A stretch of 64,000 bases of DNA. Source: Vermamoeba vermiformis (Eukaryota; Tubulinea; Echinamoebida). The stretch covers positions 434,001 to 498,000 of the forward strand of contig JBEWZL010000302.1 of assembly GCA_045837725.1 (NCBI GenBank). Direction: 5' to 3'. Numbering within the stretch: position 1 is the stretch's first letter; each line of letters begins with the position of its first letter. The position numbers were made by a program, and so were the translations under genes. This document shows, in pieces, positions 1-12,103 of the stretch. A model generated the notes under the pieces. The model worked only from the letters and a program-made list of their open reading frames with translations. It was not told the DNA's origin and did not search any database.

Positions 1-1287
1 ACGATTGCCTGTAGTTTCCGTAGCTGAATCGAAGAACTTGAAGCTGCGAGCACAGCAATTAAGTAATCCCAAAGAACGCATGGGCTATTTAAAGCAGTCC
101 ATTGGCATGATTGAAGAAGCTCTACGAATTTATCCTGGAAGGTAAAGGAAAACATTTCCATATTTGGATGCGACTAATCTACCGTTCAGTGAAACGCTAA
201 TGAATTCGTACGTTGATATTTGTTTGGAGACGGCATTTATAGCAGAAGGAGAACTAGCGGACAAGTTATTTTTCAACGCGATCCGGATCTATCGTGTTTT
301 GAGGAGCAAAGAAAAAGCAGTTGAATTGTTAGTGCGGATCAAAGAAGACAAAAAAGAAGTGTCGCCGAACATTATACAAAGCTTGTTCGACTTTATTTTC
401 AACAGATCGATCAGTCCCGTCACAAGAGAAGACGTGCTGTTAGTTGGACTTCACGGATCTGGCCTGCAATCCTTAGCTCTCGATGGATTGTCACTAATAG
501 ACGACAATATGCTCAAGTTGGTAGGCGTTGGATGTTCACAGATTATTTCTTTGAGCATCGGGTACTGCAACAAAGTGACAGGTAAAGTGTCAAAAAAGTG
601 TCAAAATCTGTTTTCCGTTATTAATATTATCGTTAGATGAGGGCATCAAATACTTATTCTATCATTGTGGATCTAAGCTCCGAGAGTTGTACATTGACGG
701 CAACAAGTTGACAGGTAAGTGTCAAAGTGTCACGTTGAATGTCACGTCTAATTTCCCTTTCAGATGCAAGTCTAATCGAGATTTCACAAAAATGTCCTAA
801 TTTGGTCAATTTGAGCATCGTCACGTGCGAAGGATTCACCGACAAAGGATTCAAAGCCTTGTCTAACTTGAAGTTATTATCGCGACTGAACATGAGCTGG
901 TGCTCGTACAATCCCAAAATAACCAGCACCAGTCTCAAATCGCTGCTATTGGTCAAAAATAACGTCGACCTCAATGGCGCCAAATCGCTGCTCAAAAATT
1001 GTCCAAATTTGCAGTCTTTAGATCTCAGTTTGTGCAGTCAACTAGGCAACGCAGCGGAATTACTCTCGAGCATTTTATCGCGAGAAAAACTGTCGTACAT
1101 TGGCTTGGAAAAAGTGACGTTCAATTTGACCGAAAAAATTCTCCGAGAGGCCAAAAGAGGAAGTGTCGTTAGCGGAGGTCGAAGAACGATTTTAAGCGAC
1201 AGTATTAGTAGTGATGATGCGTATGGCTTGCAAGAGCTTGGATTTACTATTCAAAAGCCTTATTTAAATAAACCTGGCGTGTCCTAG
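1..1287 (+). CDS. LRR protein (AMN1/F-box-LRR type), 3' part
   Basis: The 5' end lies outside the window. Reading from base 2, four exons join in frame: about 2-142, 191-581, 637-714 and 764-1287, with introns starting GTAAAG or GTAAGT. The first part is helical (KERMGYLKQSIGMIEEALRI) and could be a TPR-like or HEAT-like helical segment. The second half holds cysteine-containing leucine-rich repeats of the AMN1/F-box-LRR class, such as CPNLVNLSIVTCEGFTDKGF and CPNLQSLDLSLCSQLGN. The C-terminal tail has no motif I recognise, and the gene stops with TAG. Such LRRs usually bind a protein partner, often a substrate of an SCF ubiquitin ligase; no F-box is visible in the part present, so that role is inference. 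Introns 2 and 3 are rich in AAGTGTCA-type half-sites of the palindrome found elsewhere in the window. Confidence 0.8.
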
Positions 1288-1397
1288 CTGTACAACCTAG
1301 ATCCGATTAATTTACTTAGATCTGTCTTCGGAAAACTCTAAGAAGTATTTTATTAACTAGTATTTATTATAATTTAATTAATAGTAATAGCGTGGTA

Positions 1398-3218
1398 TTA
1401 TATAGTAATTTTGTAGCCCACCATGTTGTTGTAGGGTTGCAGCCAAATAACAAACGAATCGTCGCTGAAACGGGTTATGCGACGCGCAGAAAATCCAACT
1501 TTTCTATCTTTAGTGAATGGTAATCCAAATGATTTGAAGCCTTCAGCTGGTGGAGCAGATCTGAAGTCGAGGATCTTAAAAAAAAAATTATTATAATATT
1601 TTTCAGTCAGATTCGCAAAAAAAAATTTTCTGACAGTAAACGTACTGCAATTCTTTGGTCGTGGACTGAGATGATAATATCGTTACTAAGCCAGAAGAAT
1701 TCAGCTCTGAGTGGCTTCTGGTTCAGCAGCGGATGCACTCGGCTCTGTTTTCTATTAATGCTCTTCTTCTTTTTCTTTTTCTTCTTTTCTGGATCAACGA
1801 CATATTCTTCCACTGGTTCTTCAAGAAATAATATATTTGTTTGTAAAACGGTGGTGTAGTCTTGATCTTTGCCTGATCGTGTACTGGATTTGTCTTTTAA
1901 AGTTATTTGAATGCTCTCTTCTAATGCTTCATATTCTATTATTCTACTTCCATCTGGCGATATTGAAATATCTTCACCGTGGACTTTGATTTGGCGCTGA
2001 ATGGTTGGATCGAGCGAACAAGATCCAGAAAAACGTCCAGTATCTTCGTGAAACTGCAGCGAATCTGATATATATGTTATATCAAATGTTTCCTGGTAGT
2101 TACAAATGACTGGTAGCTTTTCGTGTTGTCGAGTTTTTGAATTGTAGATAAAAGTAACTGGATAAGTTTCGCTGTCCGACAGATCTTGGATAAGAAATTT
2201 GACTGCTCCGTGGTGTTCTATAAATCCCATAATATTTCTATATGGTTCAGGACCCAATCTGTCTGGATAATTGTAAATTTCGACCGCATCTTCTCTGAAA
2301 ATCTCAACTTTATCGCTCGACGCCAGCCAAACAGTTCCATCATCTATATCAATATTAATATAATAGCATTTTATAATTGCGGCGACATACCTTGAAGAAA
2401 AGCAGCCAAAGAACTATCTTTTGTTTTGGTGTCGATCTTTCTTACCAAATCCACTTTGCCGTCGTTACTAACATCATAAATATACAACATTTGATTGGTT
2501 GGAGCAGGTTTGGACTTTGGTGCTTTGCCGCTTGTAGATTCGTCGGTGGCTGGCAGCTCCATCGACTTTTGGCTTACTAGCACCTGTTTTCCTTTAGAAA
2601 TAATTAGTTCTCCTTGTCGATTTTAAAATATTAGTATGCATTACTATGGGCATTGGCTGAGAATAAGGCTCGCCCCCAACAAACATATTTTCCTTCCTGC
2701 GAAACTACGATCGGATCTGGTTTTCGCAAGTCGATAATACAGTGTGCATCCTCTACTAAAAATACTATATTTGGACACCATGGAACTGATTTAATATCCA
2801 CATCACAATGCAGACTTTCGGTGAACTCGAGGATTTGGATGTCGCTGATGTGTTGTCGAACTTGCGCCATTTCAGCCATTGTTTTGAGTTTTTGAGCTCT
2901 AGTAAAGGTTTGATATGAAAAGGGAAGTATATGAGCGAACATCTCGCGGTAATAAGTCGTGATCTTGACGTGCCATGATGAGCAAGTTTGGCTCAACGCT
3001 TTCAAATCATTCGTCACCAATTTTAAATGATCTAATATCTTTTTAGCAATGTCTTTGTTGAGGTTTTGGAACTAAATATGATCGTCAGAATTTTTAAAAA
3101 ATTAATTGAGAAAATTACGCACTCCTGAATCTACTGAAGACGGGTCTTTATCGACGATTTTTTGTCTCTTTGCTTTTGGAATTGCAGTGCTTTCGTTTTT
3201 TCGTTTTTTTGGCGGCAT
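1398..3218 (-). CDS. Nuclear F-box-like / beta-propeller protein
   Basis: The start is the ATG at 3218, giving MPPKKRKNES, followed by a second basic cluster (KAKRQK); both look like nuclear localisation signals. Introns near 3112-3030, 2628-2596, 2390-2345 and 1637-1577 join cleanly, and the gene ends with TAA at 1398-1400. After the basic N-terminus a helical stretch (KDIAKKILDHL...LSQTCSSWH) resembles an F-box: a helix, then SQTCSSWH where F-boxes have CKxW. The remaining 450 residues are beta-rich with spaced WLASSDKVEIF- and WLSNDIIISVHDQR-type strands, as in a WD-like propeller. A lysine run (KKKKKKKK) lies in a loop near 1765-1780. No exact family is recognised. A substrate-adaptor role would follow if the F-box reading is right, but that is inference. 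Confidence 0.75.
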
Positions 3219-3470
3219 CGATGATCAACTTTGTGTTAGTAGATTCGATCGTCTGTGAAAAAATGGAAAAAAAAATATCCGCACAAATAAAAATTAACGT
3301 ATAAACAATTAAAATTTTCCTCACATACTAACGCTACCATCGCGCTGGTCCAACAACTAAAATTGGAAAAAAAGGATCCGGATGTGATCACGATCTCGCC
3401 TTAACCCTAAAGCACCTTATTAGTTTTGTTCGGGAATGTTACTTTTATTTTACAATTAGTTCCTAAGAAA
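3219..3470. other. Intergenic, between two minus-strand genes
   Basis: AT-rich gap upstream of the propeller gene and downstream of the seven-pass protein gene. It holds one ATCCGGAT motif (3376-3383) but no gene that I can see. Confidence 0.5.
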
Positions 3471-5945
3471 TTACAGTTGATCTTCGCTATTAACTTTCTG
3501 CAAGGCTGAATTAGCAGGCGTGGTCTTGGACGAACCAGAGCGCGTGCTGTGTGCTCCCGAAGGCTCGTGCAAAGCGAGCATGTGCATGAGACTGATGAAA
3601 CTCAGCGAGAAGAATGTGATGAACCACACCGAGTAGAAGCCCCACGGGTACCAAAATACCTAATGATACATCAATATCAACTACCAATACAAGAACAAAA
3701 CGATGACATTTTGACACGTGAAAAAATTGATGATGCAATGCACTTTGTTGATCAATTTGTATGGAACAAATGACACGTGTCATGTAATTTTGCAGTCATT
3801 GAGTGACACGTGTCGCAAATAGATAAGAAAATGGTTTTAAGGTTTTCGTCTTACGTCAGATAATCCGCCAGCGACGAGACACGCGAGCCACGCCAACACA
3901 CCAGCAGTGCTAATGTACACGTAGAGTGCCGTCTAAAAATGGAAAATTAGTCTTTAAGTCACGTGTCATGAAATTTCATAGCGACTCGTGTACCTTGCTC
4001 AATCGTGAGCGCCGCTTTGAAGAAGTGTATTTCTGGGCAATTCTTTTCAGTTCCCGCGCTAGTCTGTGTCCCGTCACGAAGAAGAATATGACGCACGCAA
4101 GAGCGATCAAAATGTAGATGATACCAAGGGCTAGAACGAAGATGCGCGTGTTGTATTGCAGGCCTCGAAGCACTCCCGATGCAATCTCGCCGGCTAGAAG
4201 GACTGCAAAGATAACCCAAAATGGTGTCAAGAGCTTCGTCAAGAACGAATTGATTTGAATTTTCGACTTCCGCATGAGTTCGTGCCTGTTAAATAAGACA
4301 ATTTAATTACGCATATCGGATCCGAAAAAAAAGTCGTACAATAGTGACAAATGATCTGTATTATTAATGAAGTAGAACTTACCAATAAAAACTGACCAAT
4401 AGCAAGTTGATAATGAAGAACGGCCAGCTAATCGTGTAAAACATTTGGGTCTGAAAGTACGTCATAATTGTTCGCGATTGGAGCGGATCTATTGCAGTGT
4501 GGACCAATCGAACTATAATTACAAACATTAGTATTAATTACAGTCATTATACCTTGTGTTCTTACGTGCATTGGCGATGAATTCAAAGATGAGCATAAAC
4601 TGTGAAATTGACGCTTGAAATCCTTTGAATCGCACGAACGAGATGTATTTGTACAGCGCGAGGGCCATGCAAGCGACGGCTAGTACGGACAGAAACACCG
4701 AATAGAAAATCATCCAGCCTGACTCGAATGTAATAGTCCACTCGTTGACATCTGTCATTGGAAGTGTCAAATCGATTGATTTATAAGCAATTTTGCACGA
4801 CTGTTAAAAATATGTTTGACACGTGTCACTTTAGAATTTTTTCACGTGTCAAACAAAAGGATCGATCTACAAAATATCTTAATGCTTAAAAAAATTGGAG
4901 ATATATTTAGTCCGATTATGATTCTGGTGGTTTGCGTCTGACACGTGTCAACAAGTGTCAGAAGTTTCGAAACACAAACTAGCTCCAAAAATAATTATAT
5001 GTACCTACAGGTTATTATAATTATGATATATATTTAGAACTACTTACCATTAGCATCGAATCGAATGGTAACGTTTTCGTTGTTCGCGATCAGATCTTCC
5101 AACACCGGATACACAACGCTGCTGACTTGAACTACCGGCAATAATGTGGAGCTGTGATTTAATCCATCCCAAACATAATTTAATAGGCCAGGGATATCAA
5201 CTGAAAGGAAAATAGACGTTAGAAGATTTGCGCTGAATTTGCCGCCGCATCCGCAAGATTAATAAAGTAAGCAGAATAGATTTGATTACTTTTAAAATGA
5301 TTGATAATTATATTGCATTATGACTCACTTGGAGATGATCCTGCATGGACTACTACGCCTGAAATATTTCTTTTTGCTAGTTCGACCAAATCCAGCTCCG
5401 TTCCCGCTTCAGCTCGGCCAAAAAACAATAAAATCCTATTCCATTCATATTAAAATAAATATTTGATATAGTTTGGGAGTTTTATCGATGCCGATTTCAA
5501 AAATTAAGTCAGAAAGTTTCATCGTGGTCTTACTTGTTGGTCACATCCGTTGCATTAGCAAGGACAATTTGTCCAGTCACGTTGAATTGCCATTGAGGTG
5601 GTCCCAGCCATCGATATCGCGGTGAATCATATTTCTATTGAATGGAAGGATCAGTACTTTCATTGCAAAATCGATTATTTCGTTATAATGAAACATTAAT
5701 AATTATTAAATTAAATAAATTAAATAATTTTCTTTTAATTTAACTGCCTCGAGTGAGGCTAATCGATGGGGATTTGTTTCATACCTCGCCTGCGCGATCT
5801 GTCGTCAAAATCTCCAAACATGAACCGCTTGCATAAAAAATATACAATACTAATGCATTATTATTAGTGTATTCTTTGACGTGATAGTTATTGTCGGGTA
5901 AATACCTAACAGCGTGCTGACTTTTAACCGCATCTCCGAACGTCT
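3471..5945 (-). CDS. Seven-pass membrane protein with extracellular domain; 5' end unresolved
   Basis: Exons on the minus strand join from about 5944 down to a TAA at 3471-3473. The extracellular part includes FGDAVKSQHAV, then segments reading ILLFFGRAEAGTELDLVELA and ISGVVVHAGSSP, which suggest a protease-associated (PA)-like fold, and several N-glycosylation sequons (HSS, NVT, NAT). It is followed by about seven hydrophobic helices, including WMIFYSVFLSVLAVACMAL (4710-4650), MFYTISWPFFIINLLL, FWVIFAVLLAGEI, IFVLALGIIYILIALACVIF, VLAWLACLVAGG and FITFFSLSFISLMHML. A basic Ser/Arg-rich loop lies between helices and a Ser/Thr-rich cytoplasmic tail follows. The architecture is that of a receptor or GPR107-like sorting protein; I do not recognise the exact family. 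The first exon with its signal peptide is not resolved and should lie between 5945 and 6400. Two introns are unusually long (about 195 and 296 bases) and carry copies of the palindrome TGACACGTGTCA. Confidence 0.7.
3711..3815. repeat. Cluster of palindromic motif TGACACGTGTCA
   Basis: Within one intron of the seven-pass gene: TGACACGTG at 3712-3720, a perfect TGACACGTGTCA at 3771-3782, and an 11/12 match at 3804-3815. A further CACGTGTCA lies at 3960-3968 in the next intron. The core is CACGTG. Confidence 0.85.
4817..4950. repeat. Two perfect TGACACGTGTCA palindromes
   Basis: Perfect copies at 4817-4828 and 4939-4950, with a CACGTGTCAAA between them at about 4843-4853 and AAGTGTCAG just after. 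All lie in the 296-base intron (4752-5047) of the seven-pass gene. Confidence 0.9.
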
Positions 5946-6431
5946 ACAGTAAGTCCTTAATCTTGACGCTGTATATCATATGATGCTGTTGTGGGCACAG
6001 CTGTATCTATTATGGATTTAATACGCTGATTTAAAAATCTCGTGACCCGTAAAGTGAACCTTGTCTCCAACCTGTCAAAAGCTCAAAAAGGAAAAAGTTC
6101 AAATTTAGGTTCGGCTCTGTTTGGCAATTCAATTTCAACGCTGCGAATGTTACTTCGGTTATTTTAGACTTGAAATTCCTTAAATCAAACGCTCATCCAT
6201 TTTGCGGTTGAGAATCCGGTCTGTCACAAACTTTCGTTTTTGTTTCGGAGGCATGTGTTGGATTAAACGAAATGTTTAACACTCATAATTTCCTTCTACG
6301 TTAAATTAAGCCTTAATTTCCAACAAGCTCGAATGCAAGGGCGAACTAAATGTACCAAAATTAGACGGCAGACCAGATCTTGCGTACCAGATCGCTAAAA
6401 ATTTTATTTTGACGTACTGTAAGGAACTCAG
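5946..6431. other. Upstream region of the seven-pass gene
   Basis: It must contain the unresolved first exon(s) and promoter of the seven-pass gene. A short open stretch, VGDKVHFTGHEIFKSA (minus, about 6085-6035), could be an exon but does not splice cleanly into the next one. A 24-codon minus-strand frame beginning MPPKQKRKF starts near 6250. Neither is called. Confidence 0.4.
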
Positions 6432-9400
6432 TTATTTTCGGTGCTTGACCAATTTAGAAAGTTCCATTACGATTAACGGGAAGTCAGGTCTTTTGGCCGG
6501 ATCCAGCTCCGTGCACCGAATAATCAACTTGTGGACGCTATTCGGAACGACGTCCGTAATCTCTAGCGACGGAATAATTATAGTTTTTCCTTCGTGCTCG
6601 TAGTTGACTAGTTTTGGCTTTTGGCGCGAAAAGCTTTCCCACAGCATCTAGATCCGGTCAGATTTTGAACTACTCGGGAATGAATGTGTAAGTACTTACG
6701 ATTCCAAAGCTAAATGCATCGCTTTTCTTGGAATAATTAGCTTCTGGAGCGCTGTAACATTTCACGGCGAGTTTTTGTCGCGTTTCGGCGGTGTATCTTT
6801 TGCCTAGCAAAATATCCGAAATTTTCACGTCATAGCCTTTGGCTCGCTAAAAATAAGTTATTAGTCACGTGACAATTCTTCGAAGATAACTCCTTTTTAC
6901 CTTTTTTAGTAAAATAGTTTCTGGCCGTAGATCGTAGTGCAGGACATTGAGCGAATGTAATTCACACATGCCTTTAGCGATGCACAATAATATGTCAAAC
7001 ATTTCTTCGTCGTGCATCTATAATAACTGGATCGTTAATAACTATATCGAGTCAGATTCGCAATTGTTTTCGTACTTTGGTCTCGGATCTGAGTACATCT
7101 GCCAAAGTTAGATCTGCTAAATTATACAGCAAGCAATTCAACGGCAAGTCTTTGCGATTCTTCAAAACTATTACAAATTACTTAGCATTTGATCATATTA
7201 AAGTTAATAATAAATTTACCTGAAGGCATGTTTTCTTCGGTAATTTGCAAAAAACCTCGAAATTCATTCACGTACTTGATACTCTCCTTAATAAGACTAC
7301 AAATAATAACAATTAGGACTTATATTACTATTAAATTATCTATTATCTTGCCTTAGTGTCAAAATGTCAGATTGGAGGTCTTCGAGATCCAGCGCGGATG
7401 TATTTAAAATTTTGATGGCAATTTGTTTGTTTTTCTTCTCATTCTTTTTGCGCTGCACCACTTTGTATAATTGATAGTGCGCACATTCTTTGATGAGCTC
7501 GATTGGCTCCCAGATTAAATGGTTCGCGGAAACTCGTTTGTAAAAATCTTCTTTCCATTTTAGGCTCGCACTCGCCGCGAATTCTTGCAATAATTGCATA
7601 ACGCCTTGCTCTTTCAAGAATATTTTTCGAGCCTCAGGTTCTAAAAAAAGCTCGTTAAATCATTTCCTTATTTAGAAAAAAGTTTTTCATACCTGTCTTA
7701 ATGCACAGCAACGCTAATTTCTTCGCCGCTCTTCGTTTTTCAGTCTTAGTAGTGCTGTTAACGATATTGATCAGGTGTTCGGCGCTCAGATCCGTGTTCA
7801 AACTGATTTCGTGTTCCAAGAACTCATCCACATCCGCTTCACCACAAGCAACGGAATGATTATAACCCGCAGCAATTATTTTGACCTTCGCTTGTTTGAG
7901 TCCCATAACGAGTGTTGGTACCAATTGATCTTCGTCTTTGTCTTTGACGCCCAAATGTACGTGGGCGCTACCCCAGGCGTAAATATGACCGCTATCTATT
8001 AGTGTAGCCACATTAGTTATTATTCTGTGCATTTTAGTAAGTTAAAGCATTCAAAAATGCAACTGAATCTGTAAAGCGTCCGTTACAAAAAATTTCCAAA
8101 TTTGGTAATACCCGAATTTGGATGAAATATACGTACTTGTTAGGGCTAGAGAATGATACCAACCAGCTGAGATATCGATGACTTTCTCTTTAGACAGTGA
8201 TTTGAAGAACTGAATCTCTTTAGGCGCTAATTGATTCCACGCGTTGTTGTGACCTAATTGACCTTCTTCGCCGTTGCCCCACGAATACACTTCCCCACTT
8301 TCTATGGGAAATATTAACATCTTAAATGAAGTATTATACTGCGCTAAGATTTGTAGTTACCGGATAAAGCGAGCACGTGACCTCGACCAGGGCTGATTTG
8401 AGCGATGACAGCCTCTTTCAACGACTCTATCTGTTTCGGCGCGTCATAGTTCTGTTCATCCTTGTGGCCTAGAACACCAGAAACACCTGATCCCCACGAG
8501 TACAACTTGCCGTCGTCTGAAAAATATTGTTTGATGTAAGTGGCCACGCGTACATTGCAAGACGTACTCGTCAATGCTATTGAGTAGCTGTTGCCCGCTC
8601 CAACAAATTTCACAACACTCCAAGAAGGCGAGAATGGTGTGACTTGTTTTGGCGCGTTTAAGTTATCACTGTTGCCGTGACCGAGTGCACCAAACAGTCC
8701 CGCACCCCAACTGTACACGTGACCATCCTCTGCGTAGAGTGTTTAATTATTTGAATAAGGCATTCCGAATGTTAACTCACGTGTGCAGGCTAGTGAATGG
8801 TCCGTTCCAGCTGCTACTGAAATGATTTTGTGGTGTTTTAACGAATCTATTTTCCTCGGTGCAGAGTACCACTCGAAATTTCCATGGCCGAGCTTTCCTC
8901 CACTTCCTGAACCCCAACTGAAAACCTCACCAGCATCTACAACACATATTAATCGATGATACAGGTTTAATGTTACATGAATAAGCGAACCTGACAAGAC
9001 AAGTGTGTGATCCACGCCAGCTGAAATGTGAACGATTTTGTGCGGAGTACTAAGGGGCCGAGGAATCAACTCTTCAGCGAGCTCGCCAGTACCCAATTGA
9101 CCTGCTGAACTCAGGCCCCACGCGTAGACTTGTCCTTCTAAAAATAGAAATCAGTTGACACGCGTCATACCAAAATATCTTTTTTTGGCGTTGGTAGATT
9201 ACGCAATAATAAATAAGGGGTTCGTAATAATTAAATGCACTTGCAGTATTTTGATCTTTATCTCATAAAATTAATTTGAATTAAATTACCGGCAATGGCA
9301 AATGTGTGCGCGCCACTAGCAAAAACAGCGTGGACTTTGAGACCGTTCAACGCCATGACTATAGCAGGTCGTTCTCGGTCTTCTTCGTCTCCATGGCCTA

Positions 9401-9687
9401 ACGCGCCTCCTTTGCCGAGGCCCCAAGAAAAAACGCAATTTATTCGTCCTGTGTCCCAAATTTCAGTTTTAATTGTGGTTATTATTTTAATAATTGGTTA
9501 AAAATAATACAAATGGTAAAATTTTTGTAATTTTATGCTGTTTTATGGTAAAGCAAAGCAGATCTATTTTTAATTTGACATTTTTGTCGGTGTTTCAACT
9601 TTGATTCTTTTGTTTACGGCGTAAAATAATAACAATTAAATAATCTAATATAGTGAAAGGACTAACGGCAAATTTACCTTTTGACAT
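6432..9687 (-). CDS. RCC1-repeat protein fused to a degenerate protein kinase
   Basis: The start is chosen at ATG 9687 (MSKGRINCVFSWG), because only that frame splices into the first RCC1 blade. Seven RCC1-type repeats follow, nearly one per exon (9460-7700), each with a core like VYSWGxGxxGxLGHG and a closing SAGxDHTLVLS. An intron falls at almost the same place in each repeat, as expected from exon-by-exon duplication. A helical linker leads into a kinase domain (about 7550-6432). It has IAIKIL (beta-3 lysine), HYDLRPET in place of HRDLKxxN, SDIL in place of DFG, SAPEA (APE), and a C-lobe ending RCTELDPAKRPDFPLI. The catalytic Asp and the metal-binding Asp survive, but no glycine loop is visible and the Asn is Thr, so it may be a pseudokinase. 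RCC1-kinase pairing is known in NEK8/NEK9, usually in the opposite order. The protein is probably a scaffold or GTPase-linked sensor (inference). Confidence 0.85.
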
Positions 9688-10112
9688 GAGTAGATCCTGA
9701 TGTTCGACAACGAAATCTTTCTCGGTTCTCTTTTCCCGTGAAAATTGCACGAGTAGTATTGCGTATTATATTCAATTTGACCAGAATATCTGCGCGAAGA
9801 CTCGCTAGAATGGATTTTCGGTGAACAAAAGAGCACACTGACAGACCGTGAAAAACCCAATTCAATTTTCCTGCCCGAACCATCACCAGACGTGCCTAGT
9901 AACGCATTATTATTATTGTAAATATTTAGAGTGGTCGGGCGTGGATTTACACAGATGGAATTGTTTTGGTGGATTGGATTTGTTACCGTTACGCTGGTCT
10001 GCTACAAAATTTACAAATTTGTTGATTTCTAGTGAGTAAAATATGTAGAATATAATTATAAGACGAGCTAATTAAACTAAGCTAAAAGGTCTTTTCGCGC
10101 GCAATTTTTAAT
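9688..10112. other. Divergent intergenic/promoter region
   Basis: It lies between the starts of the RCC1-kinase gene (minus) and the dehydrogenase (plus). An open minus-strand frame (about 9886-9674) looks like a reductase fragment to no family I know and does not splice in frame to the RCC1 exons, so I treat it as 5' leader. Nothing else is recognised. Confidence 0.45.
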
Positions 10113-11151
10113 ATGGATCTCCGTTCCGTAATTTATAAATTGATTTTCCGCCCAATTATTAGTGTAACGTACCAATCCATAAAATTTGTATATTACCTTT
10201 TAGGAATTCCAACTAATTTCGTTGATTTTAGTTTCATCTCCAAGCCGGCAGATCTTAGCAAGTATCGTGGCGAATGGGCTCTAGTGGCAGGATCTGCTAT
10301 TGGTATGGGTCGTGCGGTTAGCGTCGAATTAGCTTCGAAAGGAATCAACCTGATCTTACTCGATCGACTGGAAAAAGAACTCGAATCCACCGCCAAAGAC
10401 ATCGAAAAAGAATACAAAGTTCAAACCAAGCATATGGTAGTCGATTTTGTGAAGCACAACGAAGAAATGTGGCAAGCTATATCGGATTTGGTCCAAAATG
10501 CTCAAGTTTCCATTTTAGTCAATTTAGTTGGCGGAACGACGGTCCCTAAATTATGGCTTAATAGCACTGTTACTGACGACGAATATGCCTTGCATTTAAC
10601 GAGCACATCAGCGTTTCGCCTGACAAGGATCGTGCTTCCGAAAATGGTTGCGCGCAACAAAGGCGCGGTCGCGTTGATCGGCTCCATGTCGTTCAGAGCA
10701 GGACCATTCGTGGCCACGTACGCAGGAGAAAAAGGAAAATTAGTAAGTTTTGCTAAGAGCCTCAACACGTGTTAGAGCAGATTAGCAACAACGTTACAAT
10801 TCAATGCTTGACGCTGGCGAAAGTGAATTCACCTGGCTTCAATATGTATAAGGATGATAAGAGTCCGCGTAAGTCTTTGAAATTTACTATGCTAGTCGAA
10901 TTTTCTCGCTGATCGGATTTGTAGATAACCCAACCTCGTTAGCTTTCCCTTCCGTCGACTGGATAGGCAAAGCTATCGTAAATAATATAGGCAAAGGAGG
11001 TCCTTTTGTCATTCCTTACTGGCTGCACGGACTTCAAGCCGAGATCATGAATCTGTTCCCTTACAACTTGCAAGCTAAACTTGTTTATCACGCAATGATC
11101 GATGAATATCGCTATTTGAAGGCTGAAGTTGAAAATAAACGCCGTCGATAG
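10113..11151 (+). CDS. Short-chain dehydrogenase (17-beta-HSD12 / 3-ketoacyl-CoA reductase type)
   Basis: ATG at 10113; two introns (about 10743-10776 or -10780, and 10871-10924); TAG at 11149-11151; about 310 residues, the usual length for this group. A hydrophobic N-terminus with an IYKLIFRPIISVTYQSIKF stretch suggests ER membrane attachment. The SDR cofactor motif reads AGSAIGMG (TGxxxGxG with Ala for Thr). The structural NNAG motif is NLVGG. The catalytic residues are Ser in IGSMSF, then Tyr and Lys in YAGEK. Family members reduce 3-ketoacyl-CoA in very-long-chain fatty-acid elongation or act on steroids; the sequence supports the fold and active site but not the substrate. The LLDR after beta-2 would disfavour NADPH versus the usual basic pair only weakly. 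It is divergently transcribed from the RCC1-kinase gene. Confidence 0.85.
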
Positions 11152-11199
11152 ACTAAAGTAAAGAAAATCTTCCGATTTAATTTGACGCTTTTTTCAACG

Positions 11200-11970
11200 A
11201 TGGAAAACCACAACAGCAAAGCAAGCATATTTGAGTTGTTAGCCTTAATTGATGACTTTATATTAGTAAAAATTATTAGCTTTCTGGGCAGTGAGCAGCT
11301 GTTGATGTTTGGACGGGTAAGTCTTGGCGAAATTTTTCAGAACGGTAGATCTTCATTATTACTACTCTTAAGCGAGTAGAATATTTACTAATAATTAAAT
11401 AAATAGTTAAATCGAAAATTTAATCATCTTACAAACGATCCAAAACTCTGGCGCAAGATATTAAAAGATGAATTTAATTGGCCACCTAAGCACGCACCAA
11501 AAGGAAAAAAGAAACATATTCGAGAACAATTAGGCTCAACTATATCAATGAAAGCTATTTTAATAGAGCAGATGTGCATGGCTAGTTCCCAAAACGATAA
11601 TGAAATTCTATCCAATTTAATTTACGTTCTAAAACACGCGATTACTACATACCCCGGTTATACAAACGATCAAGCTAAGAGATGTAATCATCAGATGATC
11701 GGGTAAGTCAGAAATTTAATTTTACATGAAAAAATCCTGCGTTAACAAAGCAAATCCAGATTTTTTCCAGAAGACGCCAAAAATTACCCTAAAGAAGTGC
11801 GATGCTCTACCTGTGGAGTATCTCTTCCATTGCGATTAACCAAAATGCAAATGCTCAAACACTTTCGAGACCCAGATGCCAAGGACACGTTCAAGCAAAT
11901 CGTTGGCGTGGGTACTACAAAATTGCGACAAGAAGGATTCGACCCTTGGGCAATTCAAACAAGGTATTAG
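11200..11970 (+). CDS. Small F-box protein with a Cys-pair motif
   Basis: MENHNSKASIF opens an F-box-like helix set (LIDDFILVKIISFLGSEQLLMFGRV), and after an intron NRKFNHLTNDPKLWRKIL completes a typical F-box (HLTNDPxLWR). A lysine-rich middle region and a short C-terminal part follow, the latter with CSTCGVSL and the repeated QMLKHF/DTFKQI helices; the CxxC suggests a small metal-binding element. An intron of about 55 bases near 11705 joins in phase. The frame ends with TAG at 11968-11970. An alternative 45-base intron starting at 11964 would skip this stop and add about 30 residues, so the C-terminus is uncertain. F-box proteins link substrates to the SCF ubiquitin ligase; the substrate here is unknown. 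It sits just upstream of an F-box/LRR gene on the same strand. Confidence 0.65.
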
Positions 11971-12103
11971 TGCAGCTGGCTCAGTCACTGATGAATCGGA
12001 AAGAAAAGATCTCGCGATCAAAGAAGAAAGCTGGAGGCGATACTAAATTTAGCCCTTAAAGATTTATTTTGGCTTTTTACCAATTAATTGAAGAAAAACA
12101 TAA

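Noticed and set aside
9674-9886. N-terminal exon for the RCC1-kinase gene
   Set aside because: Its frames do not splice in phase to the first RCC1 exon; only the ATG at 9687 does.
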